Below, piece by piece: positions 38,221 to 49,240 of a stretch of 64,000 bases of DNA. Source of the stretch: Eumeta japonica (Eukaryota; Arthropoda; Insecta; Lepidoptera; Psychidae). Where the stretch lies: positions 1,116,001 to 1,180,000 of the forward strand of contig BGZK01000003.1 of the NCBI GenBank assembly GCA_005406025.1, written 5' to 3'. The notes below the pieces were generated by a model that ran no database searches, was not told the origin of the DNA, and worked only from the letters and a program-made list of their open reading frames with translations. How positions within the stretch are numbered: the stretch's first letter is position 1; each line of letters opens with the position of its first letter. A program made the position numbers and the translations under genes.

Positions 38221-38345
38221 GAACATATTAACTTTTTTTTTTAAATTACATTCTAGATTATTTGAGATTTGAACTCTTGGTTGTCTGCTAGGAATGAACA
38301 ACTCACACCATTTTACCAAACTATCATATTTAAACTACTCTCATA
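38221..38345 (-). repeat. Possible tRNA-derived retrosequence
   Basis: Minus strand: TGGTGTGAGTTG (A-box-like, 38310-38299), GAGTTCAAATCTC (B-box-like, 38276-38264), then A10 at 38240-38231. The boxes are 34 bp apart, about 10 shorter than in a tRNA, so this is not a functional tRNA. Confidence 0.3.
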
Positions 38346-38447
38346 AGGGCGTAATCATGTTTTTTTTTTTTTTTTACATTAAAGCCTTATAGAAATATTT
38401 CAATATTTTATTGTATTGTACATAAACAAATTATATCTTTGCTTTGT

Positions 38448-38489
38448 TTGTATTTACTATAATATAATTATATATTATAGTAAATACAA
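38448..38489. repeat. Perfect 19-bp hairpin
   Basis: TTGTATTTACTATAATATA (38448-38466) and its exact complement (38471-38489) are separated by only 4 nt. Pairing continues weakly outward. It is almost pure AT, but 19 perfect pairs including the TTTAC core are more than expected locally. Confidence 0.75.
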
Positions 38490-38760
38490 GCGAAATGACG
38501 ACAGAACTAAAGACGTTAATAACGGTTTAAGCTCATATAAAATTAGAGTATCGTAAAAGTCAGAATTTGAATCGCCCAAATTAATTTAGTATAATAGGAC
38601 TATCATTTTGTGTCCCATAAATACAAGAGTTAAATGCGTTCGCACTAGCTTCTGCAAGCATTATTTCGATATGCAGTTTTATAAATAAACGTACTCAGCC
38701 ATAGACATAATGCCTAGGTACCACAAATATATCAACAGTTTAACATGCCTAGTGCATAGT

Positions 38761-38810
38761 AGGATTTTATAGTAAGATTTTATAGTATGATTTATAGAAA
38801 GATTTTAGAC
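38761..38810 (+). repeat. Imperfect 13-bp tandem repeat
   Basis: GATTTTATAGTAA, GATTTTATAGTAT, GATTTATAGAAA, GATTTTAGAC follow head to tail. The last unit forms part of the adjacent hairpin arm. Confidence 0.75.
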
Positions 38811-38859
38811 AAAACTACCGATTACGCACTACATAATCGGTAGTTTTGTTTAAAATCTT
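38799..38859. ncRNA. miRNA-precursor-like hairpin (candidate)
   Basis: Arms 38799-38824 and 38834-38859 are complementary over 26 positions with one exception, which would be a G-U wobble in RNA. The loop CGCACTACA is 9 nt. The arm core is ACAAAACTACCGATTA. A 61-nt stem-loop of this kind is in the size range of insect pre-miRNAs, but the near-perfect pairing and the AT palindrome style also fit the centre of a decayed MITE. No sequence match to a named miRNA family is claimed. Confidence 0.3.
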
Positions 38860-39878
38860 AAGATTTAAATTTAGTTTAAGAATCTAAATAGTGATATTTG
38901 TGGGATTTAAAAAAGCCGCAGTAACTTACAGTTAAATGGGGAGACAAAAGGTCCATATGAGATTAGTAACAATTTAATTAACCAAAACTTACCTAGGTAT
39001 CCTGTAAAATAGCTAATGAAACCTTACTCACGACAACCTTTATACATTTTAATGACCGTTGTTTTTAGCATAATAACATCAGAAACTTTTTTTTAAATTG
39101 CGCTTCTTTTGGCGCGTTAAGAGTAAAGATTTATTTCGACAGACAACGGAAGTTGCGCACGCACAAATAACAAAAAATACGACGTGTTAGTATGGTAAGG
39201 ATACATAGATAGACCCAATGGCATTCGCGTATCATTTAGCTACACACATGTACAAGCTGAACAACACAATATAACTAAATTAAAAAGCATTTCATTATTA
39301 GTATTCCTCTAGTTCATTATTTAATTTAAACGTATATTATCATAAATTAACCACGTTTCTTGATTGTAACTTCATGATTTGTATTTAATATGTTTTAACT
39401 TATTGTTATACAAAATTTTTTTTATCCTACCAAAGGAGTGTACAAGGACCTTCCAAGGAGTGTACATAAATACAGGCATTTTAATTTAAAAATATAAATG
39501 GAGGATTATACAGAAAGACTATAAAATACTGGCGTCATATTTTATTAGTGCCTTATATAAAACAAAACTAACTCAATTTTTCAGTTTATACAAGAAGAAA
39601 GATACAACAATGAATTATTCATAGCTTCCATTCGGTATTCATTAGCCTCAAATAAACTATGGTAACTGGTAACCTGTGTTTTTAAACACCATATTCTCAA
39701 AAATAATATTTATATCTTTGCGTTAGTATAAATTTATTAACAAATTTACACTTTTTTATTGCTCTATATAATGAAACTCCTTTCGCACTCCCACGTTTCT
39801 ATCATTATAAGCAAAAAAAGCGAGAAAAATTATTAAAAGAGTGTGTCTAAAATGTAAGTCATTATTGGGCGTATAAAT
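38860..39878. other. AT-rich spacer
   Basis: Nothing recognised except a short duplicated phrase AAGGAGTGTACA at 39433-39465. Confidence 0.35.
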
Positions 39879-40145
39879 TACCCATATCCGCTCCACATTT
39901 TACTCCCACAATACACATATAGATAAAGTCGTAGCCAATAGCTAGTCCAAAATCGATGAAGTGCCCCATAACATCAACTACCTATATCCGTGCCAGATTC
40001 ACTCCCGTAATGTATACACTAACGTAGTCGTTAGCAACAACTAGTCCAAAATAAATGAACTACCATATGTGTATCTTATAGATTAAAATACCTATATTCA
40101 TGTCACATTTTACTCCAACAATGTACACACAGACAGAGTCGTGGC
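39879..40145 (+). repeat. Tandem repeat, 100-110 bp unit, about 2.5 copies
   Basis: Units start at 39879, 39979 and 40089, each with TACC(C/T)ATAT(C/T)C, then CA(C/G)ATT(T/C)(T/C)ACTCC, then A(C/G)(A/T)...AGTCGT, then AACTAGTCCAAAAT..ATGAA in the first two. The third unit stops near 40145. The unit lengths differ by about 10 bp because of an insertion late in unit 2. Confidence 0.8.
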
Positions 40146-40324
40146 TTGCACTGAATAAATAAAGTATTATATTATTTATTCCGCTAAAACTATGTAGTAA
40201 ATTATTTTTACGATAAATTTCCAAATTGTACGTCTGATTGAAACGTTAAATCAAGACATACAAACAAACTCACATTCTTATTCTACCATCTTGTAACAGT
40301 CTAAACACGAAAGTTTGTACAAAT

Positions 40325-40560
40325 GGAGGGATATTTCTTAGTCTTTGACGCAGAAACTACTCAACGGATTTTGATGAAACTGTAACGTAGTTTATATTAT
40401 ATATCAATTAGCATATAGGCTATAATTTATACAGATACTACGACAGCTAATATAGAATTAAAAGTGTGACTGTGGTCGAAATCGGGAATAATATTGAGGC
40501 TAGAACCGAAAGCGAAAATGACTCGAGAATTGGGAGCAAAATCGAATTGATCGATAAAAG
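40325..40560 (+). repeat. Composite interspersed repeat with degenerate hexamer array, copy 2
   Basis: The 5' part reads CTACTCAACGGATTTTGATG, AAACTGTAACGTAG, AGCATATAGGCTATAATTTA. The 3' part (about 40468-40545) is the same GRRAYC-type 6-bp array as at 23020-23098, for example GAAATC GGGAAT AATATT GAGGCT AGAACC GAAAGC. Confidence 0.65.
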
Positions 40561-41714
40561 ATGAAGGAATATATTCTGTGTTCACACAGGCCAAGCCGCT
40601 GGCGGAAAGCTTCTTTATAAACACTATTAATAACCAGATAATGCTTATACAACAGTCGCCTAGATATTATGCAGCGGGCGACGTTCTTTATAACGCCACA
40701 AATGATGAGGTACATATCACGTCTCAACAACAAAATGCCTGCTGCTATATATACCTTGATGTCGTATAGACATTCGACGATGCAGTTCAAAGGATTTATC
40801 GTTTTTGAAATTGTAATTGAAATTGTAAATAATGATAATGTGCGTGAAAACATGAATCAGCTCACTCATATAGTAAATGTGGTACATATCGTTTATAACA
40901 GCATTAGAATCTATTAAAATTAAATACTGTGTTCACATACACAACATAGTTGCCATGTATTTATGTGGTGAAGATAATAGAATAGTGTCACAGTATACAA
41001 TAATGTACCCAAGTACAAAGCTGACGGCTTTTTAGGTAGTAATGCATTCCATTTAAGTATTGAGTTTTGTGTTACGTCTTTTTCTATCGATTATTGTCGT
41101 GATAATATTATAATATATAAGATAATTTAACAACTATTATATTACTATACTATATTGATATATTTATTACACTGTATCCTAAGTTCCTCTCAACATAAAA
41201 ACTTGATAACAAATTTTTATCTTTTATAAACACTTTTCTCAGTGTTTGCTGAACCTTTGATGTAATCTAATGATAATCTGCACTGTTATAGACTAATATT
41301 CTATTATTACATTCACAATGATATTCAAATATATATTAAAACAGACTCCTTTCATTAGTAATGAAATAAACTCTATAAAATAAAAGTAATGATATGAAAT
41401 CTGATTTATTAAAGATACCTAAAAGAAATAGCGAGATAATAAAAGATCTGACTATCACAGTCGATACAGTTTTAAATAATATTATATACATAAGAAATTT
41501 TATTCAATACACACTTATCAAGATTTAAAAAGTAAAAAATATTTATTAAAATTTTTGATATTATTTTAATAATAATGAATACTATAACAATATATAGAAC
41601 CCATTGATATCGCCAGCCTTAAGTGTATTGTAAAATACTCATCAACTTTATACCGCTTAAGTATCAAACATAAGAATTACTCTTATGGAGCGCGACCAGT
41701 TAAATCTCTGCAAA
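40561..41714. other. AT-rich sequence, no gene seen
   Basis: Overlapping frames of 63-117 codons at 40427-40917 occur on both strands and are not consistent with a real gene. CAAAGCTGACGGCTTTTTAGG near 41020 vaguely resembles the SINE-like family core. Confidence 0.35.
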
Positions 41715-42100
41715 GCTTCCGTTTTTAGGGTTCCGTACCTCAAAAGTAAAAAAAAAACTCTTATAGGATCGCTTCATTGTCCGTTTGTCTATCTATCTAT
41801 CTATCAAGATCGAGAAACGTGTAAAAGCATCAAGTTGAAATTAATATCAAATACTAAGCTCAGTGGTCTCTTGAAGCTGTAAGAAAAAAGCAAACTCCTA
41901 ATTAATTATAATCAAAAAATATAGCCATTTTTGCGCATATTTTAACACTTATGAATAAAACAAAATCTATAGAGTAGTTATCGTTGACCTACAATCTTAA
42001 ACTTTGGCAAGAGACAAGGTCTAATAGTGCAAGTAAAGAAAAACATTCAAAAATTATAGATTTGTAGTTACATCATTTTTTTTTTTATTACCATTTGACA
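41715..42100 (+). repeat. GGGTTCCG-type interspersed repeat, copy 1 (partial)
   Basis: TTTTTAGGGTTCCGTACCTC opens the copy, followed by an A-rich run, CTTATAGGATC, a (CTAT)n microsatellite (41788-41805), CAAGAT, ATATCAAATACTAAGCTCAG, CAATC-type words and TATCGTTGACCTACAATCTT. The same order starts the longer copy at 51976. The 3' terminal block (AACCCT...GTCCGAC) is missing here. Confidence 0.7.
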
Positions 42101-42249
42101 TTTGTATTTGTAGATGATGATGTAGACCGATGTACAGAAAAACATTTTCAGATTTTATTTTGAGAAAATTTAATATTTTACAAAATTCGGATATTCAAAA
42201 AAAAAACAAAGAATCATTCGATAAAAGAAAAAGAAGAAATTTAATGAGT

Positions 42250-42640
42250 ATGCACGAAACTCTCAGAGCGCGGGTCCTGTTCGCGCTTGACCGGTGTTTT
42301 TTATTTCTATCCAAGCGGCTAAACAGAGATTTCGATGCGAGTTAAAAGCACTCTCCGCGCCGCGGCGATCTATCAGCGTCGTCATCAAGGTCGCGCCGGC
42401 GCGCGCGGCTTATTTCGGGAGGGCGGCGGTTACGTAAGGGGCGGGCGTCGACGCCGCCGCCGGCCGCCGGAGCTCTTCCTCTGCCCGCTTAAGCGTCTGC
42501 CCACCCCCCGGCGCGCGAGCGAGCGACCGTAGGCGTCTGTAAGCATCGCGGAACACTGGCGAAATAAAGTCGCGCATGCCGTACACACGCGCACCGTGAG
42601 AATATGGTAAACGAGTAAAAACGCGGGCAAACACGGTTCA
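42250..42640. promoter_or_regulatory. Very GC-rich CpG island
   Basis: The most GC-rich stretch of the window, including GCGCCGGCGCGCGCGGC, GGCGTCGACGCCGCCGCCGG and CCCCCCGGCGCGCGAGCGAG. Frames on both strands (65, 74 and 93 codons) are low-complexity R/P/A-rich translations of the GC repeats and do not look like proteins. It contains GGTTACGTAAGGG, the same palindromic TTACGTAA word as the island at 25.7 kb. Possible minus-strand initiator: GCCAGTGTTCC with a GGTCG word about 30 bp downstream. Possible plus-strand donor near 42596. Likely a promoter or first exon; direction unresolved. Confidence 0.45.
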
Positions 42641-45600
42641 AGGAAGGAATATTTATTTAACTGGGTGAGCATATAAATAAGTGTGTGAGAACAATTAGGA
42701 GAAGAACACATTTATAAAAGTTCGTTACCTATAATCTCCGAAATAAAGTATAAGATAAAAAATTTAAAATTCTGGAAGTGTTTGTAAATACTCAGTGTTT
42801 TTTTTCTTATTTATTAATGAACTTTGAGGTATGAAAACAGTATAAATCGGCCGTAGTTGTGGTTAAGAACTAGCACTTGAGCTTGTTCCACTTAACCAGC
42901 TTTTGTATAGTAATATATCTTGTGTTCTATATCGTATCTTCCTCAAATGCCCAACCAGATGCCAACAGAGACCAACAATGTCAGATACCCCTTTGAACAC
43001 ATTGCTCGATTACGATATTGATGCATAATTAAATAATTATATATTTTATATAATACTGCAATGAAACAATAATTTAATTTCAAAGATCCTTCATTTACAT
43101 CGTCATGAATGTAAATCAATGTGCGAAACTTATTTCTTTACCGGCAACGAAAATTGAAAGATCGATCTTTAAAATGCAAAACTTTCGAGAACAGCCAAGA
43201 AATCCACAAGTACCCATCTCAAAAACATTTCTCATTAGCAAAAGCAAACTTTCACAATGTTTTTGCCGCAATCATTTTTTTTTTCACCCAAAAAGGTCGG
43301 AGGTGACCGACACTTAAATATTATGTTTTTTTTTTCTGTTTTGGCAGACGAACTTGCTAATTAGAAGGTTCCGGCCCCACTGAGTCTTCTCGGATACGAA
43401 AGAATCGAATGAACTAAATGAGCGGACGAGAAGTTTTAAAGAACTAATAATAACTGCCGCCTTAATCGTTATGTGATTCTGTTTAGTGGTTAAATATTTT
43501 AGTTATTTTTTTGCAGGGATATATACAATAATGCTGCCGCCATAGTGATGCAGTCAACGTCTATATTCGTGTAATTCTTGAATTAATAGTCTATCTTAAT
43601 TGTAATCGAAATATTCACTGGCCTGAAGTAAACCATAGACACATTCAAATATTTAAAGAAACCGTATTTTTTTATAATGTGGATAAGGCATACATATGAA
43701 AGAAAAATAAAATTTAGACTGAAACTTTTTTATCACATTTTCGAATTATAAATACACAGAAAATTTAGTAATATAGTATTTATAATGTTTTTTTTTAATT
43801 TTTCATATATTCTTCGATCAAACCTGTTTTTATCATATGTATATTCTTATAATGGTACTTAAAAGGTTGTACGAAAAAAAATTAAAAGGTTACACAGTAG
43901 AGTTGCTAACAAAGTATTACTTTAAAATAGAAAATTATACCCTCTTTCATGTAGGAGTAATTTATAATCTTTAAAAACTTATGTAAAATACTCTTTTAAT
44001 AGTAATTCTAACTTTTGACACAAAATTCAACAATACTAAACCCTTATACACTTGAAAATGTAATTAATGATTTAAAATTTGAAAGTAGGTTTTACTATTC
44101 AGAAACTAATCCACCAATAAGTAAACACTAAATACCTTCTCTGAAAACAGATATACTTCATTTATTTTAAAAGAAAGTTAACCCTAATAGTCAGTGAACG
44201 CTAAAGTACTAAATAGATATTTCAACGATGTGTGAAACTATATTTATATAACTAATAATGGCGAGATGCAATAAGTACAAAATATTAATTTTAACTATAA
44301 ATTAAAAAATCGTGCAAAAGTGAAATCGACGATGTGGTTTTTAAGCTTTCAAATGCTTATTCCGATTCTAAAATCTATACCTAATTTAACAAATACACGT
44401 AATTCTATACAATTTCAACCGACACCAATACTTGGAAGTTGAATATCCTGTCCTATAATCATTACTTGGGAGCGGGTTCCGCTACACTGGCTCCAAATGT
44501 TCCATACGAACTCTAAATCATTGGACTATAAATATTTGCGTAACGCGAACGCAAGAAAAACGATTCCGTAAGCTCTAATATTGGCAGCAACACGAGACAT
44601 GCGTAGCACAGCTTGTCGGAAGCGCGAAGCAAATGTTTTTAATAAATAACGACTATATTAAGAAGTTGAAATAGAAATACTATAAATGAAATATGAATTT
44701 AAAAATATATATCACATTCTGGTAAACTTCTTATAGAAAAGGACAGTTTTAGCTCTTTTTTTTTTTTGGAGGGGGGAATATTTTGGTTGACATAAATATT
44801 CGCCATGTTCTGAAATAAAAATAAAAATTTAATGACAAAAAGTACTAGAAGCATTAGACACAATATTTTTTTATCCTTAAAGTCTCTACTTAATTAATGC
44901 AATACCATTATTACCACGGCTTAAATGTTTTAAATCATTCGTCTTTTGTTTTTCGTTCCCGACCTCTTGTTAGAACCTTGACCAAAAACACAACCGTCGT
45001 GGATAATTGTACAGGTGATAATTAAAAAAAAATAAAGTACTAAACAACTTATTCGTTATATATTGTTCAGCGAAAGAATTGTGACAGAAACGACCGGAAC
45101 TTTCCGCGTCGCCCTCACGCCCCAAGAGTTGGGACGCGACACGTAAATTAATAGAAATATAGAGAGCAATAAAAAACTATCTTTATTTCCATAGTGTCCC
45201 GGCAACTTCGCCGCGACCTATTTTCTCGTGGGCCAAAAATTATGATGTCGCAAATAACATGTTCAGGCTCGCAGCTTATCTTCAACTTCTTTTTTATCTT
45301 CATATTTATTTTCAACTTATATCGGACAACATTCCCTATTTATGCCTATTACGTTGGGCCAGATTGACAGGAAGGCTATAAATTTGTATCGCGATCTGAC
45401 AAAATATAATTGCACTAAATGGTCATTATGTCGTTTCGAATAAAGTAGGCGTCGAAAATTATCATCATATAATTTTAATGTATATTTTTTCCTATAGAAA
45501 AATTGTAATAACTATGTCGTCATTTTCAATGCCGCTGTTATTGACGTTAGCATCAATACCACGGTCAGCACCACTATCATCATTGTAACCGTCATCATCA

Positions 45601-46160
45601 TCATCGACATTATTCTTAACATCAACAGGTTTCTAAAACTCACTGCCAAACTTATACTTTTACCAACTAGTGTCAACTTCACGAAATTTTGTATCAAGAG
45701 ATTATTTACTAAATAACATTATTTAATATTTAATTAATCACTTTCAATTAAGGGATTATTCAACACTAAATTGCATTAAATGTTGTTACTTAGACGGACT
45801 GAAGATCATACCATCAGATTCTTGCAGCTAAATAACATCTGGGTGTATGGTAGTTAGGCTGCTTGTGTACTATTGATAAGATAATTTGTTAACAGCACTT
45901 CAACCTCATTTTCGACACCCGCACGAAAAGACAAGGTAGTTTTATTCCTATTACAGTAACCAGACGAATAACTTATTGATTGATTAATTTTGAAATTAAG
46001 ATATGTTTTTATGATTTACGCGCGCAAGCTAAAAATAGAAAGGCAAAATAATTCCTTTAAAAAATATATATCCGAGAATAGAATTCTCTAAATAAACAAG
46101 TCCGTTCATCTGTCTTTGTTTCCGTCGGCGCCTTTGACGATTATTTAAATCTTATTTTTT
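42641..46160. other. AT-rich unique sequence with a CAT/ATC run
   Basis: No gene. An imperfect (CAT)n stretch at 45540-45625 gives a Met/Thr-rich minus-strand frame that I reject as coding. Patches at 44500-44640 and 45090-45250 carry more CG than average (CCGCGTCGCCCTCACGCCCC) and may be conserved non-coding DNA. Confidence 0.4.
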
Positions 46161-46279
46161 AAGTGGATTTATTTTGTGGAGTGGAGTTTTCAAGAGGCAA
46201 TAAATCTTGTATATTTGTGTCTAACGTGACATGCTTACATTTTACTTTTCTGTATAATTCGAGGAGTTTCTGAAAACCT

Positions 46280-46390
46280 GCTGGCACGTATAAATAGAGA
46301 AACGCGGCGCGTAAGAGAAGAATTTCAGTTTTGCGATTGGAGCGACAACAATTCAAGTGCGATACTGACAAACGAACACCTGATTTCGTA
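46280..46390 (+). promoter_or_regulatory. Candidate TATA + initiator core promoter
   Basis: TATAAATAG at 46289-46297 is a textbook TATA box. TTTCAGTT follows with its A at 46327, a full match to the arthropod TCAGTT initiator. The 38-bp spacing is a few bases more than the usual 30. Between them lies CG-rich sequence (AACGCGGCGCGTAAG), and downstream sequence is GC-richer than average, like a 5' UTR. No ATG-initiated gene is visible within several hundred bases, so a first intron would be needed. Confidence 0.4.
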
Positions 46391-46430
46391 GCGATCGACT
46401 GCGATTCTGTTTTTCTGAATATACGCTTTC

Positions 46431-47688
46431 TGTTATTTTACGTCATTCCTTTCATTTGATCTCAATATGCGAACCTCCGATAGGGTCATTTCGTAACAAT
46501 ATGTTTATTAGTTTTACAACCATTGTGACTCGTTTTGATTTATGAAATCCTTAATAACATCGATATCTCTCTTTTGCTGTGAAAGATGGCTCACTCAGAA
46601 CTAGACCCTTAAGCAATGCAGTAGTTTACTAGTTCCCTAAGTAAACTGATGTAGTTTGTGAAACTAAAAAGGCAGAATGGTATTATTCTTACTTCTATCC
46701 CTAAATTTGTTTGACCTGGTATTCTACGAACTCTATACAAAGCCCGTGTTTATTTATTAGATACTGTAAAGAATTGGATACTGTGATATAACTTTAATAA
46801 AGATACTGTGAGGAAACTTTAAATTTTACTTATACACACAATTAACATTCAAATGAATATTTCTGAAGCAAGCAAGAAGTCAAAATATCACAATCACTAG
46901 AAACGCTCAACAAAAATGCTAATGCAATTGCTTAAAAGGTCAACAAGGAACATAATGACATTGAACCTTAACATGTTTAATTTTATGGTCGAAAAGCCAG
47001 CTTTTTTAAATCAATCAATTTTATTAATTAATTAATGAAATCTTCAGTAGTCGACTTGGACAACACTGAAACTTGGACAACATTTGAAAACACTAGTCAA
47101 ATTGAAGAATGCAATATCTGAATATAATGATGAACGACCATTTACATTTAGAAACTCATATACAAAACCCTTTTGAAAAACTCCGTCTACAGACTGAAAA
47201 ATTTATTCAAAAAAAATGAAAAATAAATAAACCCGACTGCGTAAAAATGAACTGAAATCAAATATGACAAATATCTTGTATTAGATTCATGTTCCCTTAC
47301 TTGCTCCGACTCTTGCTACTTTTGTGCCTTTAAAACATCATCTTTCAAAGACATCTTTCCCTACCACACGAACAAGGGCGGGAATTATATTTCACCACCA
47401 ATTAGAACAGCAAAACCCAAATTAAATTTCCAAGAAAAGGTAAAAGCATTATTATTAGAAAGCCTGAAGTTGGAAATTCCACAATTCCTTTCATAGGTGG
47501 CGAAAAGTTGGCACATGTCATTTATTGTATATAAAACGCCCTCACTAAAACAATAATAAAATTATAATGTTTGCGAATTTTGACCATTTCAATTACTATT
47601 ATATAAATTAATTTCATTTATTTAATTTGGAGTTTTTAGTGAATTATCGTATTTAGAAACCGTATTTAAGTCTCTTTTGATTTTTTGT
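46431..47688. other. AT-rich sequence, no gene seen
   Basis: Nothing recognised. Stretches around 47100-47400 stay open in pieces but carry no known motif. Confidence 0.35.
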
Positions 47689-47859
47689 TTATTTGCATAA
47701 ACAAAATGTCCCTGCGACAAGACTGAATAGGTTGAAGACCAACATCAGAAGTAAAGCTATGGCAGTGTTGTAAAGTTCATCGGTCAACATGCCAGCAATT
47801 TCGCCTAAGTTATGACCGAAAATCATCAATGAGCCCTCTAAGTAGATACCGACGCTTAG
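47689..47859 (-). CDS. Coding-like membrane-protein fragment (possible exon)
   Basis: A minus-strand frame of 56 codons runs from an upstream TAG to a TAA at 47691-47689. It reads like real protein: a polar, acidic N-terminal part (GIYLEG, FGHNLGEIAGMLTDELYN) followed by a hydrophobic stretch of about 22 residues (IALLLMLVFNLFSLVAGTF) typical of a transmembrane helix, then CLCK and stop. Codon choice is mixed, not just AT-rich. There is no ATG near the start; an AG at 47861-47860 gives a possible splice acceptor (TTATAG|CTAAGC), so it fits an internal or terminal exon, or a fragment of a broken gene. I do not recognise the family. No neighbouring exon was found on this strand. A retroposed fragment is possible. 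Confidence 0.4.
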   Translation of the reverse strand, partial: LSVGIYLEGSLMIFGHNLGEIAGMLTDELYNTAIALLLMLVFNLFSLVAGTFCLCK

Positions 47860-48630
47860 CTATAATCTCTTTGCCTGGCTACAGTAGACACATGCCTACG
47901 CATCTAGGTCACTCCTTATATAATTCTTATATGATTAAATTAAATTATATTGTTATGTGTGCGGTTCTAATAGAACCAAATAAACCTAATTACCAATCTA
48001 CCTTTATTGTTTCGTTTACATTAAATATTTTTAGTTCATTTATTTCGTCGCAGCGGTTTTTCATATCAACCAAATTAATTTTACAAATTTAATTAAAATC
48101 ATAATTATACAAATGGACTGGTCGAGCCTATTTAAAGCCCTTTCCACATATTTTTACCTTCCAATATGTACAAGGCATTATATCCAATTTCATAATTTGC
48201 ATTTTGAAACAAATCTATCTAAGCGTTGGAAAACAATTCAGTAAGCATCCCATTCTCGTCTTCCATCATAAAAGCGTATAGACAATTAGCGTTTTATTTT
48301 TCTCTATCTACTAGTTCCACTTTTCTTATGCCATCTCTGCACATTTATGATTCTAGAATTCACTTAACTATCTTTCCTCTCACTCTCTTTTATACCTACC
48401 TAATATTATCGTTTTCTTTTTTTCGTCAAAAGAAAACTTATTTAGTCTTTAATATTTTATTATGAATAAGTTATATACATCGGGCGGATCTCGTACAATG
48501 CACTAAATTGGGCTAAAAATAAGCACGCTACGAGAAATCATTATGACAGCAGCAACTGAGACAATTGGAGCAAACACATTGCCTCCAGTTTCAACATTGG
48601 TTTTCAATCACAGATTTGTTTTGTTTCAAA
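47860..48630. other. AT-rich spacer
   Basis: Nothing recognised. Frames at 47829-48092 and 48226-48465 are AT-driven; the first overlaps the minus-strand coding-like frame. Confidence 0.35.
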
Positions 48631-48636
48631 AATCCT

Positions 48637-48710
48637 AATTTTTAGAGTTCCGGACAGCGGCGTAACTAAACCTACGCCGTCTGTCTGTCTGCTATGTTAT
48701 TTTTAAAAGA
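48637..48710 (+). repeat. GGGTTCCG-type interspersed repeat, copy 2 (short)
   Basis: CTAATTTTTAGAGTTCCGGA, ACTAAACCTACGCC, then CTGTCTGTCTG. This is the same arrangement as the first 80 bp of the copies at 41715 and 51976, strongly worn. Confidence 0.45.
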
Positions 48711-49140
48711 CTACGTTATCTTTAAAATTCACAAAATATTTTTTATTTTATAGGAAATTTTAACAAATATTAAAAAACCAAAACAAAATTATATTTATTT
48801 TAGAGTTAGCGCTAAAAAGCGCGATATGGAAGATATTAGGATAAGATATAGGATGACAGAATGAAAAAATTACATTTTTTTCATAAACACATAGCACAAG
48901 TATATTGTGTGATGGTTTGAAAAGTTTTTAAATTACCAATTTCATTTAGTTCATTGTGGACGCCATTCCAACATTGTTTAATTTAATAAAAGTATTATGT
49001 AATTTACGTAAAGAAAAAACATGTTACTAAAATTAACCGCAACTGACGTAATTGCCATTGGGAAGAAACCTTCAGATGATACGATTCCTTCGTACCTACT
49101 ATAAATCTCTTCTTTTCACTGATTTATAAATAAAGAGCAA
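48711..49140. other. AT-rich spacer
   Basis: Nothing recognised. Confidence 0.35.
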
Positions 49141-49240
49141 ACGTCCGGCCTTGAGTCGGACGTAACTTTCATCGGTTTCAATTGATAAACACGGGCGACT
49201 ACAATAAACGGCGCCGGCGCAGCTCGCGCCCGGCACTATC
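49141..49240. promoter_or_regulatory. Small GC-rich patch with hairpin
   Basis: ACGTCCG (49141-49147) pairs with CGGACGT (49157-49163) around a 9-nt loop, followed by AACGGCGCCGGCGCAGCTCG. It is unique sequence with no frame, possibly a conserved element. Confidence 0.3.

Noticed and set aside
38264..38310. Possible tRNA gene on the minus strand
   Set aside because: The box spacing is too short and no cloverleaf forms. Kept only as a low-confidence retrosequence.
40427..40917. Overlapping frames on both strands (63-117 codons)
   Set aside because: The hexamer array and adjoining repeat keep several frames open. No frame has coding character.
41000..41040. Possible seventh SINE-like copy (GACGGCTTTTTAGG)
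   Set aside because: Only one short word matches. The flanking blocks are not recognisable.
42335..42711. Arg/Pro-rich frames on both strands of the GC-rich island
   Set aside because: They are translations of GC-repeat DNA, overlap each other on opposite strands and have no protein-like pattern.
45512..45697. Met/Thr-rich 61-codon minus-strand frame
   Set aside because: It is produced by an imperfect CAT/ATC microsatellite.
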